From: Rubrobacter sp.
GTDB lineage: Bacteria > Actinomycetota > Rubrobacteria > Rubrobacterales > Rubrobacteraceae
Assembly (NCBI GenBank): GCA_013815575.1
Contig: JACDFX010000051.1
Coordinates: 1 to 8,232 of the forward strand
Length of the DNA: 8,232 nucleotides
Reading direction: 5' to 3'
Shown: positions 1 to 5,768 of the stretch, one piece after another
How positions within the stretch are numbered: the stretch's first letter is position 1
How the letters are laid out: each line of letters opens with the position of its first letter
Notes under the pieces: model-generated
What the model was told of the DNA's origin: nothing
Seen by the model: the letters and a program-made list of their open reading frames with translations, nothing else
The model's database searches: none
Made by a program: the position numbers and the translations under genes

Positions 1-692
1 ATCTTGGACTGCTGCTTGAGGATCGCTATGCGGTCGCCCATCTTTATGGCCTCGTCTATGTCGTGGGTGACAAAGACGATGGTCTTCCGGATCTCCTGCT
101 GGAGCCTCAGGAACTCGTCCTGGAGCCTGTCGCGGGTGATCGGGTCTATCGCCCCGAAAGGCTCGTCCATCAAGAGGACCGGCGGGTCGGCGGCCATCGC
201 CCGCGCCACCCCGATACGCTGGCGCTGGCCGCCGGAGAGCTCTTTCGGGTAACGGTCGCGGTAGGAGAGGTCTATACCAACGGTCTCGAGTAGCTCGTCT
301 ATACGGTCCGAGGTGCGTTTCGTGTCCCAGCCGAGCATCCTTGGTACCGTCGCGATATTGTCGGCGATGGTCATGTGCGGAAAGAGCCCGATCTGCTGTA
401 TGACGTAGCCTATTCGACGGCGGAGTTGGTCCGGATTGACCTTCGTCACGTCCTCGCCCTGGAGGAAGATTCTGCCTGAGGTCGGCTCGATGATGCGGTT
501 GATCATCTTCATAGTCGTGGTCTTGCCGCACCCGGAAGGCCCGACCAGGACCACGATCTCCCCCTCGTAGATCTCCATCGAGAGATCGTTCACCGCCGGT
601 TCGTCCTGGGCGGGGAAGACCTTTGAGAGATTCTCCAGGCGGATCATGGTCTTCGCGGTTTGCGCGTTCCCTTCTGCGGCTCTGTCAGTCAC
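1..692 (-). CDS. opuCA: Glycine betaine/proline/choline ABC importer, ATP-binding subunit (3' end outside window)
   Basis: This is the cytoplasmic ATPase that powers an osmolyte importer of the OpuC/ProV type. The visible protein contains Walker A (GPSGCGKTT), a Q-loop (YVIQQIGLFPHMT), the signature LSGGQRQRIGVARA, Walker B (VLLMDEPFGAID) and the H-loop (VFVTHDIDEA), in the normal order. The MKMINRLIEPTSG stretch after Walker A is characteristic of the OpuCA/ProV branch. The gene runs off the left edge, so the C-terminal part, where family members often carry CBS domains, is not visible. Two starts are possible. GTG at 692 has a GAGGGG five bases upstream and overlaps the end of opuCB by 8 nt. 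ATG at 647 has no visible ribosome site but begins at the first conserved residues (MIRLENLSK). I prefer the GTG. Overlap with opuCB implies co-transcription and coupled translation. Family is near certain; betaine as substrate is inferred from the subfamily and the neighbouring betaine genes. Confidence 0.93.
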   Translation of the reverse strand, partial: MTDRAAEGNAQTAKTMIRLENLSKVFPAQDEPAVNDLSMEIYEGEIVVLVGPSGCGKTTTMKMINRIIEPTSGRIFLQGEDVTKVNPDQLRRRIGYVIQQIGLFPHMTIADNIATVPRMLGWDTKRTSDRIDELLETVGIDLSYRDRYPKELSGGQRQRIGVARAMAADPPVLLMDEPFGAIDPITRDRLQDEFLRLQQEIRKTIVFVTHDIDEAIKMGDRIAILKQQSK

Positions 693-1344
693 GGATACCC
701 CTCGAAGTCGTCAGCTTGCCCAGCACATTGAAGAACGTATCGAACAGCACCGCCAGCACGATGATGCCGAGCGTGCCGCCGAGCACCTGGTTGAGGGCGT
801 TGGCGCCGCCGATGCGGGCGAGCCCGGCGAAGATGTCGTCGCCCAAACCCGGACCGTTTACGACGGCGGCGATCGCCGCGATGCCCATGAGGAGCATCGT
901 GGACACACGCACCCCGGCGATGATGACCGGCCACGCCAGGGGGAGCTCGATGCGCAACAGCCGCTCCCTGGCGTTCATCCCCATCCCTTGCGCGGACTCG
1001 GCGACGGCGGGGTCTACGGACTGCAGACCGGTGACCGTGTTCCGCAATATCGGCAAGAGCGCGTACATCACCAGCGCGATGACCGCCGGCTTGTAGCCAA
1101 GACCGAAGATCGGTATGAAGACACCGAACAGCGCGAGGGAGGGAATGGTTAGGAAGGTCGAGGTGATCGCCAGTGCCGCGTTTGCGAGGCGCTCCCTACG
1201 GTACACCAGCACGCCCAGCGACACCCCGATCACGACGGCGATGGCCAGCGATATGGCCACGACTATGGCGTGTCCTATGGCCAGCTCGAGCACGTGGTCC
1301 CAGCTAAGGGACATGTATTCGAGAAAGCCACTCATCTCCCCCAC
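685..1344 (-). CDS. opuCB: Glycine betaine/proline/choline ABC importer, permease subunit
   Basis: Inner-membrane permease of the OpuCB/ProW type, about 219 residues, which matches the usual length of short OpuC permeases. Hydrophobic segments lie at roughly residues 20-48, 55-80, 84-103, 137-165 and 185-208. A cytoplasmic EAA-type loop that contacts the ATPase is seen at about 110-140 (AVAESAQGMG ... ELPLAWPVI). TIPSLALFG and LRNTVTGL are typical of the family. The annotated start is GTG at 1344; ATG at 1335 (MSGFLEY) is equally possible because the GAGAGG and GGTGGGGG stretches upstream fit either one. The stop overlaps the GTG chosen for opuCA. No substrate-binding subunit and no second permease (OpuCC/OpuCD) is in the window; they would be expected past the left edge. 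A gap of about 118 nt separates it from the IclR gene, with no convincing promoter in it. Confidence 0.93.
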   Translation of the reverse strand: MGEMSGFLEYMSLSWDHVLELAIGHAIVVAISLAIAVVIGVSLGVLVYRRERLANAALAITSTFLTIPSLALFGVFIPIFGLGYKPAVIALVMYALLPILRNTVTGLQSVDPAVAESAQGMGMNARERLLRIELPLAWPVIIAGVRVSTMLLMGIAAIAAVVNGPGLGDDIFAGLARIGGANALNQVLGGTLGIIVLAVLFDTFFNVLGKLTTSRGIRD

Positions 1345-1462
1345 CGCCTCTCTGCCGGGCGTCTAGTCACGGCGATACCCGCCAACTCCCCCACCACCTT
1401 TCACTGGTCGAGCGATTCGTACTAACCAACCGCTGCAAAATCGAACGGGGCGACGTTGCATG
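1345..1462. other. Intergenic spacer between IclR gene and opuCB
   Basis: About 118 nt separate the stop of the IclR gene from the start of opuCB. I see no hairpin with a T-run and no promoter with both boxes at good spacing. It does contain TAACCAACCGCT at 1423-1434, which recurs as its reverse complement at 2386-2397 on the other side of the IclR gene. Read-through from the IclR gene or a weak, non-consensus promoter would both be compatible with what is visible. Confidence 0.5.
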
Positions 1463-2263
1463 TCAGGATGCTCCAGAGGAATCGCCATCACTGTACCCAT
1501 GGTCCGAAGGCCAGCCGAGTAGGGCGGAGAGCTCGTCCGCAGCCCTCTTGACTTCCTGCCCCGCGGACTCCAGCCGCCCGCCGAGACGGAACTTCGGCGC
1601 CGAGACGTTGAGCGCCGCGACGAGCCGGTCCTTGAAGTCCCGGACAGGCGCCGCCGCACCAACCAGGCCAAACTCGAACTCCTCGTCTACCACCGCATAA
1701 CCCCGCGCCCGTGCTGCCCCGAGGCTCTCGTGCAACTCCTCGACGTTACGCACCGTGCCAGGTCTCAGCTCGCGGAACTCGACGCCGGAGAGGCGACCGG
1801 AGAGAGCTTCGTAGTCGTGGTCAAACAAAAGCGCCCGCCCGGATGAAGTGCAATATATTGGAACCGTTCGGCCGGCCCAACCGTCCGCTTTGACGGCATG
1901 GGGTGGAGACTCGCTAAGCACCGTCAGAACCTCGGTTCCCTGGAGAACGGACAGGTGGGCCGTCTCGCCGAGGTTTTTCACGAGCCGCTCGAGCAGCGGA
2001 GGGGCAACGCTGAGCAACCTTTGCTCGCCCGCCCGCGCCGCGAGCGCGAAGAACCTCCAACCCAGGCGATAGCGGAGCGTCGACGGATCACGGTCAACGA
2101 AACCGCTCTCGGCGAGCGTCTTTAGCGTCCGCGATACCTGACTCTTCTCCCGCCCGATGAGGTCGGCTATACGTACGACCCCTAAACCTCCATCCTCCAC
2201 CGCCCCCTCACCGCCAAGCACTATCAATATGGCAAGTTCCCGTCGAAGGTTCGCTTCTCTCAC
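1463..2263 (-). CDS. IclR-family transcriptional regulator
   Basis: DNA-binding regulator of the IclR family, 266 residues from the chosen start, close to the usual 250-270. The N-terminal winged helix-turn-helix covers roughly residues 1-65 (LGVVRIADLIGREKSQVSRTLKTLAESGFVDRDPSTLRYRLG). The C-terminal ligand-binding domain follows, with the usual features: LLSVAPPLLERLVKNLGETAHLSV, a TSSGRALL segment, RARGYAVVDEEFEFGLVGAAAPVRD, and ALNVSAP. I chose GTG at 2263 because AAAGGTG sits six bases upstream; the frame stays open to a TTG at 2308, but that codon lies in an AT-rich, promoter-like stretch with no ribosome site. The gene sits between the betaine-homocysteine methyltransferase and the opuC genes on the same strand, so betaine or a breakdown product is a reasonable guess for the effector, but the sequence does not show it. 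Autoregulation is suggested by the palindrome just upstream at 2316-2331. Confidence 0.93.
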   Translation of the reverse strand: MREANLRRELAILIVLGGEGAVEDGGLGVVRIADLIGREKSQVSRTLKTLAESGFVDRDPSTLRYRLGWRFFALAARAGEQRLLSVAPPLLERLVKNLGETAHLSVLQGTEVLTVLSESPPHAVKADGWAGRTVPIYCTSSGRALLFDHDYEALSGRLSGVEFRELRPGTVRNVEELHESLGAARARGYAVVDEEFEFGLVGAAAPVRDFKDRLVAALNVSAPKFRLGGRLESAGQEVKRAADELSALLGWPSDHGYSDGDSSGAS

Positions 2264-2296
2264 TCCCAACACCTTTACTAGTATCACATACATCAA

Positions 2297-2302
2297 ATTA
2301 TC
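2297..2302 (-). promoter_or_regulatory. Candidate -10 box for the IclR gene
   Basis: On the minus strand this reads GATAAT, five of six matches to the sigma-70-type -10 consensus, inside a locally AT-rich patch that stands out from the GC-rich surroundings. The place where a -35 box would lie (17 bases upstream, 2320-2325) has no consensus sequence and is instead occupied by the palindrome at 2316-2331. A second pair, TTGCAC at 2303-2308 and GATACT at 2280-2285 with a 17-base spacer, is also present, but transcription from it would begin inside the ribosome site. Weak evidence from sequence alone. Confidence 0.35.
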
Positions 2303-2315
2303 GTGCAATCATGGT

Positions 2316-2331
2316 TGTTGTATATGCAACA
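2316..2331. promoter_or_regulatory. Palindromic operator candidate upstream of the IclR gene
   Basis: TGTTGTATATGCAACA is symmetric at 14 of 16 positions (TGTTG and CAACA arms around ATAT). It lies about 50 bases upstream of the chosen IclR start and covers the expected -35 position of the candidate promoter. IclR-family dimers commonly bind short palindromes near their own promoters, so this is the best operator candidate in the window. Binding itself is inference. Confidence 0.45.
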
Positions 2332-2340
2332 CTCTATGCT

Positions 2341-2374
2341 ACGGGGGCAAGACACCTCGCGGCGAGCACCCCGT
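2341..2374 (-). terminator. GC-rich hairpin downstream of the methyltransferase gene (possible terminator)
   Basis: Twenty bases after the methyltransferase stop codon, the transcript could fold with an outer ACGGGG/CCCCGT stem (with one extra C) and an inner CTCG/CGAG stem. No T-run follows, so it is not a classic intrinsic terminator. It may act as a 3' end stabiliser, a weak terminator, or nothing. Confidence 0.3.
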
Positions 2375-2394
2375 CGTGCGCTATGAGCGGTTGG

Positions 2395-3447
2395 TTACAG
2401 TTCGCTCTTGTACGCCACGTTCTGCTCTCTCAGGGCCGGGTCGGAGCCGAGGAAGGCGTGCCTGGACATGTCCGCCGAGTATCGGCTGGCGTGCGGCGTG
2501 CGGCCCAGGGCTTCGGCCATGCTCCGGATGTGGTGGGGAGCTGCGCCGCAGCAGACGCCGAAGTAGCGGACTCCCAGGTCGTAGGCCTCGCGGGTGAAGT
2601 CCGAGATCTCATAGCGGTTGCAGGTGAACGGGTCGAGCGCCGTCGGGAACGGCCTACCCGACGGCAGATCCTCGTAGTCGGGATCGCGCAGGGATTGGAA
2701 GCTCGGCTCCTCGGGGTGGGTGCGGTAGGGAACCGGCAAAGCCGCCACGGGCACGTTTACCGCCGGCACGATCTCCTCCAGGAGCGGCATCATGGTCCTG
2801 GGACCCCGGATGCAGTTCAGCCCGACGACGTCCGCTCCGGCGTCCGCAAGCCGCTTGCAGGACTCGGCCGCGGACCATCCCTCCCGCGTCTCCGGCGCCT
2901 GGTGGAAGGCTAGCGTTATCACGGCGGGCAGCCCCGCCTGCTTGATGACCTCAAGGGCGATCAGGGCCTCCTCGGCGTAGCTGAACGTCTCCCCGATGAC
3001 GAAGTCCACCCCGGCCTCGAAGGCCCATCCCACCTGCTCCTCGAACATCGCCCTGGCCTGCCGGGCGGCCTCCTCGTTCCCGAACTCGTAGACGTTCGTG
3101 TTGCAAATGTTCCCGGCGAAGAGCGTACCGGTCTCTTCTGCGACCTCCTTGGCGAGTTTGAGGGCCTGGCGGTTGATCTGCTCCAGCGCAGCCTCCTTGC
3201 CGATGACCCGGAGCTTCTCGCGGTGGGCGTAGTAGGTGAACGCCTCGACCACGTCCGACCCCGCGTGGACGAACTGGCGGTGGAGTTGCGTGACCTCCTC
3301 GGGGTGCTCCAGCACGACCTCGGGCACGAACGCCCCGGCCTGGAGGTAGCCCCTGCGTTCAAGCTCGAACAGGTAGCCCTCGGCGCAGATTACCGGTCCC
3401 TCGGCCAGCCGTTCGAGTAGACCCAACCGTCGTTCGCTGGTGCTCAT
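2395..3447 (-). CDS. bhmt: Betaine-homocysteine S-methyltransferase
   Basis: Zinc-dependent cytoplasmic methyltransferase of the Pfam S-methyl_trans family. It is predicted to transfer a methyl group from glycine betaine to homocysteine, giving dimethylglycine and methionine. The 350-residue protein has the three zinc cysteines expected for the family: C212 in VVGLNC and the pair C299-C300 in YFGVCCGAAPHHIR. These positions almost coincide with the Cys217/Cys299/Cys300 set of human BHMT. Several stretches resemble animal BHMT rather than MetH or MmuM: PEVVLEHPEEVTQLHRQFVHAGSD near residues 42-65 (broken by substitutions) and TREAYDLGVRYFGVCCG near 285-301. The start is ATG at 3447, because AAAAGGAGG lies exactly six bases upstream; the frame is open further to 3594 but without support. 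The upstream gap of about 308 nt suggests its own promoter, separate from the folE group. Other methyl donors such as dimethylsulfoniopropionate or S-methylmethionine cannot be excluded. Confidence 0.9.
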   Translation of the reverse strand: MSTSERRLGLLERLAEGPVICAEGYLFELERRGYLQAGAFVPEVVLEHPEEVTQLHRQFVHAGSDVVEAFTYYAHREKLRVIGKEAALEQINRQALKLAKEVAEETGTLFAGNICNTNVYEFGNEEAARQARAMFEEQVGWAFEAGVDFVIGETFSYAEEALIALEVIKQAGLPAVITLAFHQAPETREGWSAAESCKRLADAGADVVGLNCIRGPRTMMPLLEEIVPAVNVPVAALPVPYRTHPEEPSFQSLRDPDYEDLPSGRPFPTALDPFTCNRYEISDFTREAYDLGVRYFGVCCGAAPHHIRSMAEALGRTPHASRYSADMSRHAFLGSDPALREQNVAYKSEL

Positions 3448-3453
3448 AGAATT

Positions 3454-3462
3454 CCTCCTTTT
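3454..3462 (-). promoter_or_regulatory. Strong ribosome binding site of the methyltransferase gene
   Basis: On the minus strand this reads AAAAGGAGG, a near-perfect match to the anti-Shine-Dalgarno sequence, ending six bases before ATG 3447. It is the strongest ribosome site in the window and fixes the start of the methyltransferase. Confidence 0.85.
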
Positions 3463-3481
3463 GGCTCTGTGGGAACGGGGC

Positions 3482-3598
3482 TCATAGAATGTGACATCCC
3501 TCGTAGCGGGAGAAACGGAACCGTTCGAGCAGTCCTCGCGGTCTGTCCTGCGACTCCCCGGCCACCGGCGTCCCGACCCTCGCCTGCTTTCCATGCTC
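3482..3598 (-). pseudogene. Remnant of the 3' end of an FAD-dependent oxidoreductase (duplicate of the downstream-most part of the gene at 4367-5701)
   Basis: Bases 3500-3580 align without gaps to 4415-4495, the 3' end of the oxidoreductase gene, with 64 of 81 identities by my count. In the same frame the translation keeps VG..VAGE followed by LLE.FRFSRYE, matching VGALVAGE...[11 protein letters not shown] in the intact protein. Most differences change an amino acid, including L to P, L to S, L to Q and E to R, which fits loss of constraint. Further upstream a weaker trace (DDEHG.K against DSNHGYK) persists to about 3598 with one codon missing, then similarity fades. None of the FAD-binding N-terminus is present. 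The frame stays open for 88 codons from ATG 3748, which starts seven bases after the folE stop with AGGGAAG just before it, so a short fusion peptide could still be made. I interpret the element as the leftover of a second oxidoreductase gene, most of which has been deleted. Confidence 0.75.
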
Positions 3599-3651
3599 GT
3601 CGTCCACCTTCGAGCGATACACGTCCCATCCTTCGCGCCGAGTGGTTGCGT

Positions 3652-3680
3652 AACATAAATCCTTGTTCATAATAGAGCAA
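3652..3680 (-). promoter_or_regulatory. Candidate promoter for the methyltransferase gene
   Basis: The gap between folE and the methyltransferase contains one AT-rich island. On the minus strand it holds TTGCTC (3675-3680) and TATGTT (3652-3657) separated by 17 bases. Each box is only a partial match to consensus. Transcription from here would give a leader of about 200 nt that includes the oxidoreductase remnant. Supported by position and base composition only. Confidence 0.3.
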
Positions 3681-3755
3681 TCGGCGGCCGGTCTTCGTCC
3701 GCTCGGGCGGGTATGTGCGATCCAGGGGACTGTCGAACCCGTGCCCATATCTTCC

Positions 3756-4376
3756 CTAGCGATGGGCGGTTATGAGGCTCATGGCCTCCTGGCGGGTGCG
3801 CTCGTCCTCGGCGTAGATGCCCCGCACGGCGCTGGTGACGGTTACGCTCCCCGGCTTCTGGACCCCCCTCATCGTCATGCAGAGATGGTCGGCCTCCACG
3901 ACGACGATGGCGCCCCTGGCTCCCAGCTCTTTGTACAGGGCGTCGGCGACCTGCGCCGTCAGGCGCTCCTGGAGCTGGGGCCTGCGGGAGTAGCCTTCCA
4001 CCACCCTGGCCAGCTTGGACAGGCCCGCGACCCTCTCGTTCGGTATGTAACCCACGTGGGCCTTGCCGACGAACGGCAGGAGATGATGTTCACAGACCGA
4101 GGACACCGTTATGTCCCTGATGAGGACCATCTCGCGATGGTCTTCCTGGAATCCCACGCCCAGGTGCCGGGTGGGGTCCTCACCCAGCCCGGCAAAGAGG
4201 AATTCGTAGGCCTCGGCGACGCGCCGGGGCGTGTCTCTCAAGCCTTCTCGTTCGGGGTCCTCGCCTATGGCGGCCAGTATCTCCCCGATAGCTCGCTCGA
4301 TGCGAGGTCTGTCTACCCTGTGTTCTGAGGGATAGGACCCTTCCAACTCTTCGAAGCCTCCTCGGGTCAGCTCCAT
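3756..4376 (-). CDS. folE: GTP cyclohydrolase I (type IA)
   Basis: Converts GTP to 7,8-dihydroneopterin triphosphate and formate, the first step of folate synthesis, in the cytoplasm as a homodecamer. The 206-residue protein has the zinc ligands C95 and H98 in [11 protein letters not shown] and C166 in [12 protein letters not shown], equivalent to Cys110, His113 and Cys181 of the E. coli enzyme. [29 protein letters not shown] and [11 protein letters not shown] are also family-typical. It is a normal full-length copy. ATG 4376 overlaps the last 10 nt of the oxidoreductase gene and has no Shine-Dalgarno sequence, so translation probably depends on ribosomes finishing the upstream gene; an internal TTG following GAGGAGG, near 4343, is a less likely alternative. 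Its place in a betaine/C1 operon suggests that folate supply is matched to demand for tetrahydrofolate as the one-carbon acceptor. That role is inferred from context, while the enzyme call is firm. Confidence 0.96.
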   Translation of the reverse strand: MELTRGGFEELEGSYPSEHRVDRPRIERAIGEILAAIGEDPEREGLRDTPRRVAEAYEFLFAGLGEDPTRHLGVGFQEDHREMVLIRDITVSSVCEHHLLPFVGKAHVGYIPNERVAGLSKLARVVEGYSRRPQLQERLTAQVADALYKELGARGAIVVVEADHLCMTMRGVQKPGSVTVTSAVRGIYAEDERTRQEAMSLITAHR

Positions 4377-5701
4377 GGGAAGGGTGAGTTGCTCGTGGGG
4401 TGCAATTCTCCGGTCTCGTAGCGGGAGAAGCGGAACGGTTCGAGCAGTTCCTGCGGCTCACCCAGCAGCTCCCCGGCCACCAGCGCGCCGACCCCGATCA
4501 TCTTGTAGCCGTGGTTGGAGTCGGCGATGACGTAGGCGTTCTGCCTGAAGGTGTCGAAGACGGGGAAGCTGTCCGGGGTGAAACACCCGATCCCGCCCGA
4601 AGGCTCCTTGGAGAAGAGGTAGCCCTTGCCCTCGAAGCGCCCGTGGCAGTGCGCCAGCGCCGAGGTCCACATCCTGGCGAAATCCTCCCCGACCACGAAG
4701 TCAGGGCTCTCGGGCCCGTAGGGGTCGACCGCGACCTCGCCCGCGGGCTGGTCGACGACGTAGGGCGTGGCGCCGCCCTGCACCCCGTTGAAGTAGAAGT
4801 CCGGCTTGTAGTAGATCCCCCAGAGCTCGTCGGTGATGAGCTCGCCGTTCTCGTCGTAGAGCGGGGCGTCGGTGTCTACGTGGATCACCGGCGGCATGCC
4901 GCCTTCGTTGTCCGTGAGAAAGCTCGGCTCGACACCCAGAACGCCCTCCTGCAAAGACCAGTACGTCCACATCTCGCGGTCGTGGTAGAGCCCGCCGTCG
5001 GGACCCTTGACGGTGATCCGCGCCGGCAGGTCGAGCATTTTCCAGACGTCCCGGACCCACGGCCCCACGGCAACGACGAGGTGCTCGCAGCGAACCGCGC
5101 CCTCGTCGGTCTGTACGGCGCTCACCGCGCCGTCGTCCATGCGCAGCCCGGTAACCCGGACACCGGTGTGGATCCGGACGCCCTCGGCCTGCGCCTTTGC
5201 GGCCAGGGCCCGTATCGACGCTTTGTTGTTCGCGTACCCTCCGCGGTGCTCGTGCAGGACGCTGGTGATGTTCTCGGCCCGCCAGTCGTGGAAGATGTTC
5301 CGCATGTACTCGCGGCACTCCTCATCCCCCTCCACGAGCGTCGAGGGGTAGCCGATCGCCTGTTGTTCCTTGTAGATCTGCACGACGTCGTCGTGCATCA
5401 CCTCGGGTGAGATCTGCATGTAGCCCACGGGGTGGTAGGCGAACGCCTCCGGGTCCGACTCCCAAACCGAGACCGAATGGGCCATCAGCTTGCGCATCGC
5501 GGGCTGGAAGTAGTTGTTGCGGATCACGCCGCAGGCGATACCGGAGGCCCCGGCGGCGACGCCGGTCTTATCGAGCACGATAACGTCCTCGCCGGACCCT
5601 TGCCCCCGAGCCTTCAACTCCTTTGCCAGGTGCCAGGCCGTACTCAGGCCGTGGACACCGGCTCCGATGATGACGTACGAAACTTGTGCAGGTAGCTGCA
5701 T
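4367..5701 (-). CDS. FAD-dependent oxidoreductase, sarcosine/dimethylglycine oxidase-like (DAO superfamily)
   Basis: A 444-residue flavoprotein. The N-terminus is a Rossmann FAD-binding fold, [17 protein letters not shown] at about residues 10-26, with the acidic strand end VIVLDK and [17 protein letters not shown], the flavin-contacting stretch typical of sarcosine oxidase beta subunits and dimethylglycine dehydrogenases. A second FAD segment ([12 protein letters not shown]) and the C-terminal [15 protein letters not shown] and [20 protein letters not shown] complete the DAO pattern. It has no C-terminal GcvT-like folate-binding domain, unlike the large bifunctional dimethylglycine oxidases of about 800-900 residues, so any transfer of the methyl carbon to tetrahydrofolate would need a partner. 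The C in GIGCFTPD lies near, but not at, the position of the covalent FAD cysteine of monomeric sarcosine oxidase. The start is ATG 5701, with AAGGAG six bases upstream. It overlaps folE, follows fchA by 67 nt, and has a decayed partial copy at 3482-3598. Likely substrates are dimethylglycine or sarcosine; this is inference from family and neighbours. Confidence 0.85.
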   Translation of the reverse strand: MQLPAQVSYVIIGAGVHGLSTAWHLAKELKARGQGSGEDVIVLDKTGVAAGASGIACGVIRNNYFQPAMRKLMAHSVSVWESDPEAFAYHPVGYMQISPEVMHDDVVQIYKEQQAIGYPSTLVEGDEECREYMRNIFHDWRAENITSVLHEHRGGYANNKASIRALAAKAQAEGVRIHTGVRVTGLRMDDGAVSAVQTDEGAVRCEHLVVAVGPWVRDVWKMLDLPARITVKGPDGGLYHDREMWTYWSLQEGVLGVEPSFLTDNEGGMPPVIHVDTDAPLYDENGELITDELWGIYYKPDFYFNGVQGGATPYVVDQPAGEVAVDPYGPESPDFVVGEDFARMWTSALAHCHGRFEGKGYLFSKEPSGGIGCFTPDSFPVFDTFRQNAYVIADSNHGYKMIGVGALVAGELLGEPQELLEPFRFSRYETGELHPTSNSPFPWS

Positions 5702-5768
5702 CTCTTACTCCTTCTTCAGGGCAGCCGCCGCGCGACCGGCGGCCTGCAAAGTAACTACGAGCCACATA

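Noticed and set aside
646..1152. Overlapping plus-strand frames opposite opuCB and the opuCA start
   Set aside because: They are antisense to well-supported transporter genes, have low-complexity composition and show no motif or ribosome site.
2264..2308. TTG start of the IclR gene at 2308
   Set aside because: There is no ribosome site before it and the extra 15 residues fall in the AT-rich promoter-like stretch. GTG 2263 has AAAGGTG at six bases.
3448..3594. N-terminal extension of the methyltransferase to 3594
   Set aside because: The perfect AAAAGGAGG site six bases before ATG 3447 fixes the start, and the extension runs through the flavoprotein remnant in a different frame with no BHMT similarity.
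3448..3660. Riboswitch (for example SAM-responsive) in the methyltransferase leader
   Set aside because: The leader region contains the flavoprotein remnant and I could not find a conserved multi-stem riboswitch core or a terminator hairpin with a T-run.
3715..3750. GGGTTCGACAGTCCC on the minus strand, reminiscent of a tRNA T-arm
   Set aside because: The five-base stems do not pair, there is no anticodon or acceptor arm around it, and it lies in the spacer just after folE. It is neither a tRNA nor a convincing attachment site.
4400..5410. 336-codon open frame on the plus strand opposite the flavoprotein gene
   Set aside because: It lies wholly antisense to a clear DAO-family gene. Its translation is rich in V, R, G, L and D without any motif, as expected for the mirror frame of GC-rich codons.
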